The notes below the pieces were generated by a model. It saw nothing but the letters and a program-made list of their open reading frames with translations, made no database searches and was not told where the DNA came from. Source: CAWGMT01 sp963823675 (GTDB taxonomy: Bacteria; Planctomycetota; Planctomycetia; Isosphaerales; Isosphaeraceae). Taken from it: a stretch of DNA of 64,000 bases. Shown here piece by piece: positions 35,259 to 44,204 of the stretch (the stretch's first letter is position 1; each line of letters starts with the position of its first letter). Position numbers and translations under genes: made by a program. The DNA is taken from contig CAWGMT010000016.1 in assembly GCA_963823675.1 (NCBI GenBank), forward strand, positions 1 through 64,000. The letters run 5' to 3'.

Positions 35259-37049
35259 ATGACCCGCTCACCGGTGGAACCCGCGAAGCCAACAAAGGAC
35301 AACGGGCAAAGGACAACGGACAAAGGACAAAGGACCCGGCGGGCCACGGCCCGCCGAAGGGCCTTTACCTTGGTCGAGCTCATGGCCGTGATCACGATCA
35401 TCGGGATCCTCCTGAGCCTGGTCCTCGCGGCCTCGCTGGATGCCGACAAACAGGCCCGGACGCAGGCCACCCAGGCCTTGATCCAGAAACTCGACTCGGC
35501 GCTTTCAGACCGGATGGACGCCCTGTTGCAGAGCGCACCCAACCCGAACTGGGCTCACGGTTACATGGGCGCGGTCTACAGCTCGCTTGCCCAGACGGCG
35601 AACAACCCGCTGGGAATGCTGCCCCCGGTCGCCAACATCTCGGGCCTGGACAATGCGGAGGTCAAGACAACGCTGCGCGCCCAGACCATTGCCACCTACG
35701 ATTACATCAAGAGCGAACTGCCCGACGTCTTCTTCATCGATCCCAATTTCGTTGCCAATCCGTCGTCGTATGGCGGCTTCTATCCGTTCAACTTCACGGG
35801 AGTGCCCTTTCTCCCGAACGTCACTCAAGTCGATCCCAACAGCACCGGCCTGACGAGTGTCATGCTCCCACTGGGGCACATGGTTCAAGGGCCATTGATT
35901 GGTCCCACTCTGGTTAATTTGAATGGCGGTTTTGGCGACAGCTATATCGACCCGAATACCGGATTTCTGGTCTCGTCCAATCCGACCCTGGGCTACACGG
36001 GCAGCGGGATTTACGGCGCTTCCTACACGGCCGCGGCCGGGCTCTACAAGAACCTGGGCTATCTGCCCACTGGCTACGACGCCGTTGACAACAATCAAAA
36101 CGGGCTCATCGACGAGTGGGCCGAGGGCGTGAGCGCCTCGAACCTCGCGCTCGTCACAACTCACCTGCAAAACCACACCCACAACACGGCCCGGTCCGAG
36201 ATGCTTTACGCCCTGCTGGTGGAGGGCTCGGGGCCATGGGGAGCGGCGTTTACCCGCGACCAGTTCGGCGACAAGGAGGTACAGGACACCGACAACGACG
36301 GCTTGCCCGAATTCGTCGATGGCTGGGGCCAGCCGCTCCAGTTCTTCCGCTGGCCCATCCTCTACCATTCCGACTATCAGCGCGGCCAGACGATGACAGC
36401 CGCGGGCGGGCAAGTCTGGAATCTCAACTATCCCTACATCGGTGCGCTCGACACGCGCGAGCAGGATACGCGCGACCTCAATCAGCAGCTCACGGCGCCG
36501 GGGTGGTGGTCGACGTCCGGCATCGGCGGGCTGGCGGCCAACAACTCGTGTCCCAGCTTCACGCCGGCCGGACCGCCGCTACCCGCCAATTCGAATGCCA
36601 GCATCGCGGTCCAGACATTCGGCGCCTTCTTCCACCGGCTCACCGAGCCGATGCCAATTCCGCCGTCACCGGTGGTCACTGGCGTTCCCTGGGACCGCGG
36701 CGGGAACTACCGCCGGGCGTTTTACAGCAAGTTTCTGATTCTCTCCGCGGGACCGAATGGATCGCCGGGCGTCTTTCTCTATTCGGACGCAGCGCTCCAG
36801 TCCCTGGGTGCGAGTGCCTCACTGGCCTTGATCGCCAACGAGAACAACGCCATGCAGTTTGGGCTGGATGTCGCCGACTTCACGGCCACGGCCACCATCG
36901 CGAACCTGACGATTCCCGTGAACCCGGCCAGTCCGTCCAGCGTCGATCCCACCACGCCGACCAGCTTCGATATCCAGTTGGCCGGTCAAGACGACATCAC
37001 CAACCACAGCCTCAGCGCCGCGGGTGGACTCGGAGGGCCAGGATCATGA
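35259..37049 (+). CDS. Type II secretion-like pseudopilin with large domain
   Basis: About 596 aa from the ATG at 35259. Prepilin-type sequence RRRA|FTLVELMAVITIIGILLSLVLAASLDADKQAR with E at +5; the residue before the cleavage site is Ala instead of the usual Gly. The leader contains TKDNGQRTTDKGQR from heptamers, then a 9-bp GC hairpin (35337-35356). The extracytoplasmic domain has DTDNDGLPEFVDGWGQPLQF, an Asp-rich loop resembling calcium-binding segments of pseudopilins. It overlaps the next gene by ATGA. The best analogue is a second G-like subunit. Confidence 0.82.
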   Translation: MTRSPVEPAKPTKDNGQRTTDKGQRTRRATARRRAFTLVELMAVITIIGILLSLVLAASLDADKQARTQATQALIQKLDSALSDRMDALLQSAPNPNWAHGYMGAVYSSLAQTANNPLGMLPPVANISGLDNAEVKTTLRAQTIATYDYIKSELPDVFFIDPNFVANPSSYGGFYPFNFTGVPFLPNVTQVDPNSTGLTSVMLPLGHMVQGPLIGPTLVNLNGGFGDSYIDPNTGFLVSSNPTLGYTGSGIYGASYTAAAGLYKNLGYLPTGYDAVDNNQNGLIDEWAEGVSASNLALVTTHLQNHTHNTARSEMLYALLVEGSGPWGAAFTRDQFGDKEVQDTDNDGLPEFVDGWGQPLQFFRWPILYHSDYQRGQTMTAAGGQVWNLNYPYIGALDTREQDTRDLNQQLTAPGWWSTSGIGGLAANNSCPSFTPAGPPLPANSNASIAVQTFGAFFHRLTEPMPIPPSPVVTGVPWDRGGNYRRAFYSKFLILSAGPNGSPGVFLYSDAALQSLGASASLALIANENNAMQFGLDVADFTATATIANLTIPVNPASPSSVDPTTPTSFDIQLAGQDDITNHSLSAAGGLGGPGS

Positions 37050-38639
37050 TTGCCACACGCCGTCTTTACAATCAAGGGGGGGATCACTCGCGCGAGACCA
37101 GGCGAGCGAGCGCGCGACGCCGCCATCTTGCTCGGCGCTCGGGCTTTACCCTCGTCGAGCTCCTAGTGGTCGTCCTGATCATCTTGATCGTCAGTGCCGC
37201 CGCGCTGCCGGTGGTGATTCCGGCGGTCAGCCATCGCCAGGTCAGCGAGGCGGCGCGCATTCTGCAAGGGGCCTTGGTCGGCGCCCACGACACGGCCATC
37301 CATAACGGCGCTCCTGCCGGGATTCGCTTGTTGCCCGATCCCTCGTTCAACGGAATCAATCAGAACCCGCAGAGCCAGCTTTTCGGGCTGCTCGACCCCT
37401 CTCTTCCCCTTGCCGCCAACCGCATCATCCCCATCGAGCCCGCGCCCGATTACAGCGAGGGGATGGTCAGCATCATCCAGGACCCTCCGGGAAGTACGCC
37501 TTTCAACAACTACACCACCGCTTACCTCTTGCCTCCCTATCCGGCAATACAAAATACGACGGCCAACGGCCAGTCTGTCACCAACGGCGTCCTGATGGTC
37601 GAGGAATGCCCGGGAGCTTGGCAACTCGTTGCGGGCAACTGGGTTTTCAACCCGAACGAGCCGACAAGCTGGTTCTGGAACATCCGGATCGGCGAGAAGA
37701 TCCAGATCGGGAATGCCGGCCAGATCTACACGATCGTCGGTCCCTTGTTCTTCAACCAGAACAACAGCAACCCCGACCTGTTCGTCAACGACGGACCGCC
37801 CGGGTCCACGCCGCAGCTCACGAGGACGTACACGAACCCAACCGGCGGATCGGTGACGGTCCAGGTGGAATACCTCTTCCTCGTCAATGGCCAGGACGAT
37901 CCACCCCAGGACGGCTTTGTCGACAACCTCTGGAATACGGCCAGCAACAACGGCAATGCCTTGACCGACCAGATGATCGAATTCGAGAACGAGACGTGGC
38001 AGGGATCTCTTGCAAGCCTTCCGCCGCTCGCCGGCATCCAGGCCGGCTACCACGTCAATGGGTATCTCAACCTGGCCTACACCATCAACCGCCGCCCGGT
38101 GCCAAGCGCGCGAGGCCGGGAAACCCAACTGCCTTCGGATGTCGTGATTGACCTCACGACTTTGGGCGGCACGCAAGAAAGATCGCGGATCCCGCTGCAA
38201 GCGCAGAATCCGTTCAACGGGGTCCGTGGACATTCTGGTCTATCCCAGCGGCCAGGTCGTGCCGACGATGAACTTCTCGACGCCGGCCTCGGTCGGGCTC
38301 ACGGCCTCGTTTTTTCACTTCTGGCTGGCCGAGCGCAGCGACGTGGCCGCGATCAACGTTGACCCGGCCACGGGTAATTACATCCCCATAGTGGCCGGCC
38401 AGAACGTGTACTTACCGATCGGCAATATCCTGCAAATTCCGGGCCAGGCCCCGACCCCGTACAACGGCCCGAAGCTCAAGGGCGAGTATCGCCTGGTCAC
38501 GATCTTCACGCGCAACGGCCAGGTCGCCACCAACGAAAACGTCCTCTTCGACAACCCGCTCGCCCCGCAGAACGGGCAGAGCTACAACGTCAGCCTGCCG
38601 TTTCTACAGGCGCAAGAGGGAATCTCAGGAGGGCATTGA
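37046..38639 (+). pseudogene. GspH-like minor pseudopilin, one frame break
   Basis: Leader ends SG|FTLVELLVVVLIILIVSAAALPVVIPA with E at +5, followed by AARILQGALVGAHDTAIHNGAPAGIRL, the GspH pattern. No heptamers in this leader; the start overlaps the previous stop as ATGA. The frame breaks at about 38220 (SRIPLQAQNPFNG, then SVDILVYPSGQVVPTMNFST in the next frame) and runs to 38639. One extra base explains it; intact size about 530 aa. The large domain has repeated aromatic/Asn patches of unknown role. Confidence 0.8.
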
Positions 38640-38641
38640 CC

Positions 38642-40186
38642 ATGACAAAGGACAAAGGACAAAGGACCCGGCGGGCAAAAGCCCGCCGCGGCATCACCCT
38701 GACCGAGATCCTGATCGCCATCATGATCCTGGGCATCGGGTTGGTGTCGCTGGCGGCTCTCTTCCCGATCGGCCTGTCCCGGCTGCGCGAGGCGTCGCGC
38801 TACTCGAGGTCGGCCTACCTGTCCCAGTCGGGCGCGACCGACATGTCGGCGCGCGGCCTGCTCTTCAAGAAGTCGTTCTTCTTCGCCGATTTCCTCAACA
38901 GCGGCTACTACCCGTTCTGGTTCGCAACCCCGTCGCTCGGCGGTCCCGACGCTTACGATCCCTTCACCCAGGACACGCAGTTCTATGGTGGCGAGGGAGT
39001 AACCTGGGACCTCACGCAGACTCCGCCGGTCGCGACGTACTTCGGGGCCACGGCCAATCGCGGCACCGGCCTGCCGATCGCTTACGACCCACTCTGGCGG
39101 CACCAGACCCGTGTCTATCTCGACCCGCTCAATCAATCGATGCCCGAGGCGCGCTTCGGCGCGGGGACCGACGGCAACGCCACGTTCATCGCGGCCGATT
39201 CCGACGGCGGGCCGCCCAGCGCCTGGGGCCTCCAGCGGCTGACCAATTTCAATCGCGCCACCGCGACCAACGCCCTGGGCCAGGTCGTCCCCCTCTTCCC
39301 GGCCGACAACTCCGTGCCGGGCATCTTCGTCTCGCCCGAGGACACCGTCTTGCAGGACCCGAGCGGGACCACCTACACCATCGACGGCCTTTCAGCCGCC
39401 AACGGCGGAATTCCCGTCGTCCGCCCCAGCCCGATCATTCCCGACCTGAATACATCCGGGGGAACTCCCACCAACGACTGGCGCTATTCCTGGATATTCA
39501 CCGGACTCCAGACCAACGTTTCGCCGTTTCAAGGTCCGAATCAAACGTCGCTCGGGGCAACGTTCGAAGGCAATATCGTGATCTTCGAGAACCGGCCGTT
39601 CGGGATCAGCCAGGTCACCAGCCCCCTGGGCCCGGTGACCTGGCAGGTTGACGGCGAGACGGTGGTGGAGGCGGTCTGGGGCTACAGCACCAGCGTGGCG
39701 ACGAACCCTGGGCTGGGCATCGCGGCTGGTTATGGCTCCGGTGCCGACCGCACCGTTCTCTTACGCTGGCCGGCCAATATGCCCGACCCGGTCGTCAAGG
39801 CGGGCGACTGGATCGCCGACGTGACGTACGAGCGGAATGCGCAGACCGTGATCAGCCGGTTCCTGAGCTGGAGCCAGCAAGTCCCTCCCCTGGTGGGGCT
39901 CCCCAATCCGATCAACAACGGCGAGTGGGACAACCTGCCCGCGCAGCGGTGCTTCTGGTACCAGGTTCAGCGCGTCACGCCCCCCGGGCCCGCGCTCGGG
40001 CCCTTTGCATTTGCCAACGACCCGACCAGTTACCGCTACATGGTCGTTTATGTCAACTCGTCGCTTCTGGCCCGCACGATCCTCAACAGCAACAACGGTC
40101 AACCCATGTTCCGCAATGCAGCCCTGATCTGTCCGTCCGTCGTCAACGTGATTCCCCAGACTTTTACGACTATTGCGGTGCAATAG
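38642..40186 (+). CDS. GspI/PilV-like minor pseudopilin
   Basis: 514 aa. Leader MTKDKGQRTRRAKARRG then ITLTEILIAIMILGIGLVSL with E at +5, the GspI pattern. AGGAGG at 38627-38632 is 9 nt ahead of the ATG at 38642, which beats a TTG at 38636. The leader is entirely a translated heptamer array (38644-38667) plus a hairpin CGGCGGGC-AAAA-GCCCGCCG (38669-38688). The extracytoplasmic domain is Gly/Asn/Pro-rich. A TTTGTCC array follows the stop directly. Confidence 0.87.
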   Translation: MTKDKGQRTRRAKARRGITLTEILIAIMILGIGLVSLAALFPIGLSRLREASRYSRSAYLSQSGATDMSARGLLFKKSFFFADFLNSGYYPFWFATPSLGGPDAYDPFTQDTQFYGGEGVTWDLTQTPPVATYFGATANRGTGLPIAYDPLWRHQTRVYLDPLNQSMPEARFGAGTDGNATFIAADSDGGPPSAWGLQRLTNFNRATATNALGQVVPLFPADNSVPGIFVSPEDTVLQDPSGTTYTIDGLSAANGGIPVVRPSPIIPDLNTSGGTPTNDWRYSWIFTGLQTNVSPFQGPNQTSLGATFEGNIVIFENRPFGISQVTSPLGPVTWQVDGETVVEAVWGYSTSVATNPGLGIAAGYGSGADRTVLLRWPANMPDPVVKAGDWIADVTYERNAQTVISRFLSWSQQVPPLVGLPNPINNGEWDNLPAQRCFWYQVQRVTPPGPALGPFAFANDPTSYRYMVVYVNSSLLARTILNSNNGQPMFRNAALICPSVVNVIPQTFTTIAVQ

Positions 40187-40438
40187 TCTTTGGTCCTTTG
40201 TCATTTGTCCTTTGTCCTTTGTTCGCTTATTTGTCCTTTGTCCCTGGTCCTTGGCCCTTGGTTCGCTTCGCGGATTCCACTGGCGAGCGGGAATGACGAG
40301 GCTGTGTGGCAGTAGACAACACGAGTGACAACGAGGCATGGACGCCGGATGACTGACAGGCGAGTTACTAACCAATAGCCGATGACACACGCGAAGCGAG
40401 CAAATGACAAAGGACCAATGACAAAGGACAAAGAACAA
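40187..40438. repeat. Heptamer arrays plus inverted 9-bp arms enclosing a 117-bp spacer, site 2
   Basis: TTTGTCC-type units (40187-40260), CGCTTCGCG (40264-40272), spacer beginning ATTCCACTGGCGAGCGGG and ending AGCCGATGACACA, CGCGAAGCG (40390-40398), then GGACAAA-type units up to the S23 start. The spacer ends match those of site 1 (31447-31553) in inverted order and orientation. Confidence 0.8.
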
Positions 40439-40828
40439 ATGACAAATGACAAAAAGTCCTTCGAGAACCTGGAAGTTTATCGATTGGCGGAGAAATTGGC
40501 GGACCAGGCTTGGAATATGGTGCTGGACTGGACGAATCTCGCTCGCGACACGTTCGGAAAGCAGTTGATTCGATCGGCGGATGGCATCGGGGCGAACATT
40601 GCGGAGGGCGCTGGACGGGGCTCATTCCAAGACAACCGGCGCTTTGTTCGCTACGCTCGTGGGTCGCTCGACGAAACCAGACACTGGCTTCGCCGCGCTT
40701 ACAAGCGAGGTTTTGTCAACGAGGAAATGGGCCGCAGCCTGAAACCGATGCTCGACGAGCTATCCCCGCGCTTAAACGCGTACCTCAATTCAATCGGCCG
40801 CGGGCATGAGGGGGGCGATGAACAATGA
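40439..40828 (+). CDS. S23 / four-helix-bundle protein, copy 2 (intact)
   Basis: 129 aa. SFENLEVYRLAEKLADQAWN, LARDTFGKQLIRSADGIGAN, IAEGAGRGSFQDNRRF and YARGSLDETRHWLRRAY are the classical four-helix-bundle (S23/IVP) landmarks. ATG 40439 lies inside the heptamer array (GGACAAAGAACAAATGACAAATGACAAAAAG), so the array supplies both the upstream region and the first codons. Two ATGs further upstream are also in frame. A copy of its last codons plus flank (40793-40829) is duplicated at 40916-40953. Confidence 0.87.
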   Translation: MTNDKKSFENLEVYRLAEKLADQAWNMVLDWTNLARDTFGKQLIRSADGIGANIAEGAGRGSFQDNRRFVRYARGSLDETRHWLRRAYKRGFVNEEMGRSLKPMLDELSPRLNAYLNSIGRGHEGGDEQ

Positions 40829-40949
40829 CAGTCAACCAACGACGGGGCACGAGGGACAAAGGACAAAGGACGAAGGGCAAAGGACAAAGGCGGGCCGAGG
40901 CCCGCCGAGGAAAATCAATCGGCACTGGGCACGAAGGGGGCGACGAGCA
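40829..40949 (+). repeat. Heptamer array, orphan hairpin and duplicated S23 3' end
   Basis: GGACAAA-type units at 40855-40888, then a perfect hairpin GGCGGGCC-GA-GGCCCGCC (40889-40906) with no prepilin motif after it. Then comes a degenerate repeat of the S23 gene end and flank (40916-40953 compared with 40793-40829). It looks like an orphan copy of the leader module, left by a local duplication. Confidence 0.7.
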
Positions 40950-43092
40950 ATGATCGCCGAACGACAGCAAAGGACAAAGGACAAAGGACAAAGGACGAAC
41001 GCCCCGCGCGCGGGGCGTGACCCTCATCGAGATGATGGTCACCGTCGCGATCCTGGTGCTGATCATGGCCGTGGTGGCTCAGGTGTTCCAGGCCGCCACC
41101 GGCGCGGTCTCGACGGCTCAGGCCATCCAGGAGCTGGATGGCCAGCTTCGCCGGCTCGAGTCGATGATGCGCTCCGATCTGAGCGGCGCCACGGCCGATT
41201 TCACGCCGGCCCCCAATTATCCCCTGGGGCCGTTCGGACTCAACCCTCTGGACAACCTGGGCTACTTCGAATACGGCGAGAACGAGTTTGCCGACAGCCA
41301 GGGCGAAGACAGCGACGACTATCTCAAGTTCACCGCCAAGGCCCCGCCGGGCCAGCCGTTCACGGGCCGCATCTTCCTGCCGCCGCCGATACCGTTTGCG
41401 AACATGACCGCCCAGCAACTGCAAAACTATCTCAGCACCCAACCGATCACGATCACCAGCGAATTTGCCGAGATCATCTACTTCCTGCGCAATGGCAACC
41501 TCTATCGCCGCGTGCTCCTGATCGCTCCCGAGCGGCAATCGACGATTTATCAGGTGATCAATAACGTGGATACGAGCCTGGGCGCGAACCCGTTCACCCC
41601 GACGGCTCTGGGAGGCGGGTTCATAAGCTGGCAGGGAGTCAACGACCTCTCGGCGCGGCCCTCGAGCAGGGGCTTGAACAACCCGACCATCGTTCTCAAC
41701 ACCCTGGGCGACCTGACCAACCGCGAGAACCGGTTTGCCTCCCCGCGCTTCAGCGACGATTTCCTGACCCTCGGCCCGCCCGCGATGCAAGGCGGCGGTC
41801 CGAACTGGACCCAGGGCCCCGATGGCCTCTACGACGATGTCAACGACGACAACGTGCCGGACCTTTATCCGACGCTGTACCCCGGCGTGTTTAACCCCGT
41901 GACCGCGGGCGGCCCTCTTGTGTTCGCCCCACCTTTCCCCCCTGCCAACCCGACGGGGAGCCAGATAATCCTCAACAATCCGGGGGCGGCGTTTCTGGCT
42001 TTCCCTTACATCTTCCCGGGGGCTTACTCCCAGCCTCAGAATCTGGTCAATGGCTATCAGATGGGCTGGATTCATTCGCCGACGCCCGCCGTGGGCAATC
42101 CCGCGGCCACCTTCGACGGGCCGCAGGGACCGCTCTATTATCTTCAGAACATGAACCACAATCCGGTCGACGTCGGCGACAACCTGCCCCAGCCCGCGCT
42201 CCATAGCGAGTATCAAACGTGGTGGGGCTTCCCCACCTGGCGCGAGATGCTCTCACCGGTCTGGAATGATCCCACCGTGCAGGTCAACGTCGCGTCCTCC
42301 CAGCCTTTCGGGCTGACTCCCCTGGCTGCGAATAACGTGCCCGTAGTCGACAACGGCAGTTTTCTGCCGGCCATGAACACGACCTGGCGCGGCAACGCCC
42401 AGCTCTACACCGACGGAGTCGGCACCGCCAATCAGTTGTTCCCCAACCCGCAAGGCAACCCGCTCCAGCAGCAACTGTGGCAACTCTGGCAGTACCTGAG
42501 CTGGGAAGACGACCTGATCATGACCAACGTGCGCAGCTTCGACGTCAAGGCCTACGACAACGCTCTGGCCAACTTCGCCGACCTGGGCTGGGGCGACGAT
42601 CCTCGCACGTCGGGCTTCAACAACGCTCCGTTCCTGGGGGGCAACCCCGACTTCACGGGAAACAACGTCTATCCCCCGCGGGTGCAGATCCAGGCGCAGT
42701 GGTGGGATTACGTCAACTTCACCTTCGCTCACGAGGGGCGCATGCCCCCCTTGACGACCGACCAGCGTTATGACTCCCAGTTCGGGCCGCAGTCCTATGC
42801 GGGATTCAACTACACGGGCAATGTCGGCGACAACCAGCCGGGGATCGTCCGCCTGCGCCGGGTCTGGGACTCGTGGTCGACCGAGTACAGCCAGGCGACC
42901 GCGACGGGCCAGAACATCGCCAACAACGCGTTTCCGGCCGGCCCCCCGTTCACGCCGCCGATCTATCCGTCGTATCCGCCGCCGTACCCGGCGCAGTTGC
43001 GGGCGATCCAGATCCAGATCCGGGTCGCCGATCCCACGAACCAGCACGTCAAGTCATTGACGCTCAGGCAGGATTTTACGGAGAAACTCTGA
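40950..43092 (+). pseudogene. GspJ-like minor pseudopilin, leader out of frame by one heptamer
   Basis: Mature part: RG|VTLIEMMVTVAILVLIMAVVAQVFQAA with E at +5 and a QLRRLESMMRSDL stalk, the GspJ pattern, about 690 aa with a large Asn/Pro domain. The only nearby ATG (40950) reads MIAERQQRTKDKGQR through four CAAAGGA units (40968-40995) but enters GVTLIE in the wrong frame. The distance from ATG to the valine codon (41017) is 67 nt, and removal of one heptamer gives 60, in frame. The alternative GTG at 41017 would leave no leader. A palindrome GCCCCGCGCGCGGGGC (41001-41016) precedes the cleavage site. Confidence 0.8.
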
Positions 43093-43143
43093 TTTGTCCG
43101 TTGTCCGTTGTCAGTTGTCCGTTGTCCCTTGTTCCTTGTTCCT
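43093..43143 (+). repeat. Heptamer array directly after the GspJ-like stop codon
   Basis: TTTGTCCG/TTGTCAG/TTGTCCC and degenerate TTGTTCC units start within a few bases of the stop at 43092. Orientation as after the other stops. Confidence 0.8.
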
Positions 43144-43147
43144 TGTT

Positions 43148-43280
43148 TGGAAGCCCCGAAGGGGCGGAAGAACGTAGCCCAGGGCGTTAGCCCTGGGTTG
43201 GTGACGGAAGGTGAAAACTCTCTCTTTGCAGCCCCGATGGGGCGACACGATAGCCTGACCTAGGGTGGGTGAAACCCATC
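43148..43280 (+). repeat. Composite hairpin repeat, upstream copy
   Basis: In order: GCCCC-GAA-GGGGC (43153-43165), CCCAGGGC-4 nt-GCCCTGGG (43178-43197), GCCCC-GAT-GGGGC (43231-43243) and GGGT-GAA-ACCC (43267-43277). The same series with the same linker phrases (GAACGTAG, GATAGC) is found at 44044-44193, so the two copies flank the Uma2 gene as direct repeats. Confidence 0.8.
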
Positions 43281-43289
43281 AGCTACACC

Positions 43290-44024
43290 ATGAATACAAC
43301 GACAACCCCTAGTGCCGTTCCCATTCCGCGCGACGGTCCTCCCGCCGCGGCCGGCGTGCCGTCTCTTGACGAGATCTACCAGCTCACGGCCGTGCCCGAT
43401 GACCGCGTGGTGTTCCACAACGTCGACTGGTCGTTCTACGAGCGCTTGATCGATTCGATCCCGGAGTCGAGCAATATCCACGTGGATTACGACGGGAAGG
43501 ATCTCGAAGTCATGGGCAAGGGTCGAAAACATGAGCGGCGCAACAGATTGCTGGGACGATTCGTCGATATCGTGACCGCGGAGCTCGAGATCCCCCGCCG
43601 CGGATTGCGCGAGACGACCTGGAAACGTCCCGAGATTTCGCGTGGTCTGGAGGCCGACGAGTGCTACTACTTCCTTCCCGAAAAAATCGCGGCCGACAAC
43701 GAGGCGATCGAGCGCGGCTCAGATGACATCGCCGACTATCCCAACCCCGACCTGGCGATCGAGGTCGATATTTCCCCGCCTCGGGTGGACCGCGCGGGAA
43801 TCTACGCGGCGCTCCGCGTCGCCGAGGTTTGGCGGTTTGCAAACGGCGAGGTGGTGATCGAACGCCTGACCGCCGAGAGGACGTATGTCTCGGTCGAAGC
43901 CAGCCAGTTCCTTCCGGTCCGTGCCGACGAGGTTCGGCGCTGGGTCGTGGAAGAAGATTCGCGCGACGAATTGGCCTGGGAGCAGCGGCTGCGTGAGTAT
44001 ATCAGAGGCAAGCAAGAGCCATGA
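43290..44024 (+). CDS. Uma2 family protein (DUF820)
   Basis: 244 aa. Uma2/PD-(D/E)XK pattern: NIHVDYDGKDLEVMGKG, RGLEADECYYF, PNPDLAIEVDISPPRVDRAGIYAALRVAEVWRF with the D...E-x-D/K core. ATG 43290 is preferred over an in-frame GTG at 43269 that lies in the composite hairpin repeat. It is unrelated to the surrounding pseudopilin genes and is bracketed by direct copies of a hairpin repeat, so it is likely an inserted cassette. Function in the cell unknown. Confidence 0.85.
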   Translation: MNTTTTPSAVPIPRDGPPAAAGVPSLDEIYQLTAVPDDRVVFHNVDWSFYERLIDSIPESSNIHVDYDGKDLEVMGKGRKHERRNRLLGRFVDIVTAELEIPRRGLRETTWKRPEISRGLEADECYYFLPEKIAADNEAIERGSDDIADYPNPDLAIEVDISPPRVDRAGIYAALRVAEVWRFANGEVVIERLTAERTYVSVEASQFLPVRADEVRRWVVEEDSRDELAWEQRLREYIRGKQEP

Positions 44025-44043
44025 ACACGACGACAACCTTCTG

Positions 44044-44193
44044 GAAAGCCCCGAAGGGGCGAAAGAACGTAGCCCAGGGCGTCAGCCCTGGGTTGATTGA
44101 GTCACACGAACCTTCTCTTTTGGAAGCCCCGAAGGGGCGACATGATAGCGTGAAGAAACTGAAAATGACCGCTTGGTGGGTTGCACCCACCCG
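44044..44193 (+). repeat. Composite hairpin repeat, downstream copy
   Basis: Same order as the upstream copy: GCCCC-GAA-GGGGC, CCCAGGGC-GTCA-GCCCTGGG, GCCCC-GAA-GGGGC, and GGTGGGT-TGC-ACCCACC (44175-44191). Starts 20 bp after the Uma2 stop. Confidence 0.8.
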
Positions 44194-44204
44194 ACAACCA
44201 AAGC

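Noticed and set aside
41017..43092. GTG at 41017 as the true start of the GspJ-like gene
   Set aside because: It would start at the first mature residue and leave no leader or cleavage-site glycine, which every prepilin needs.
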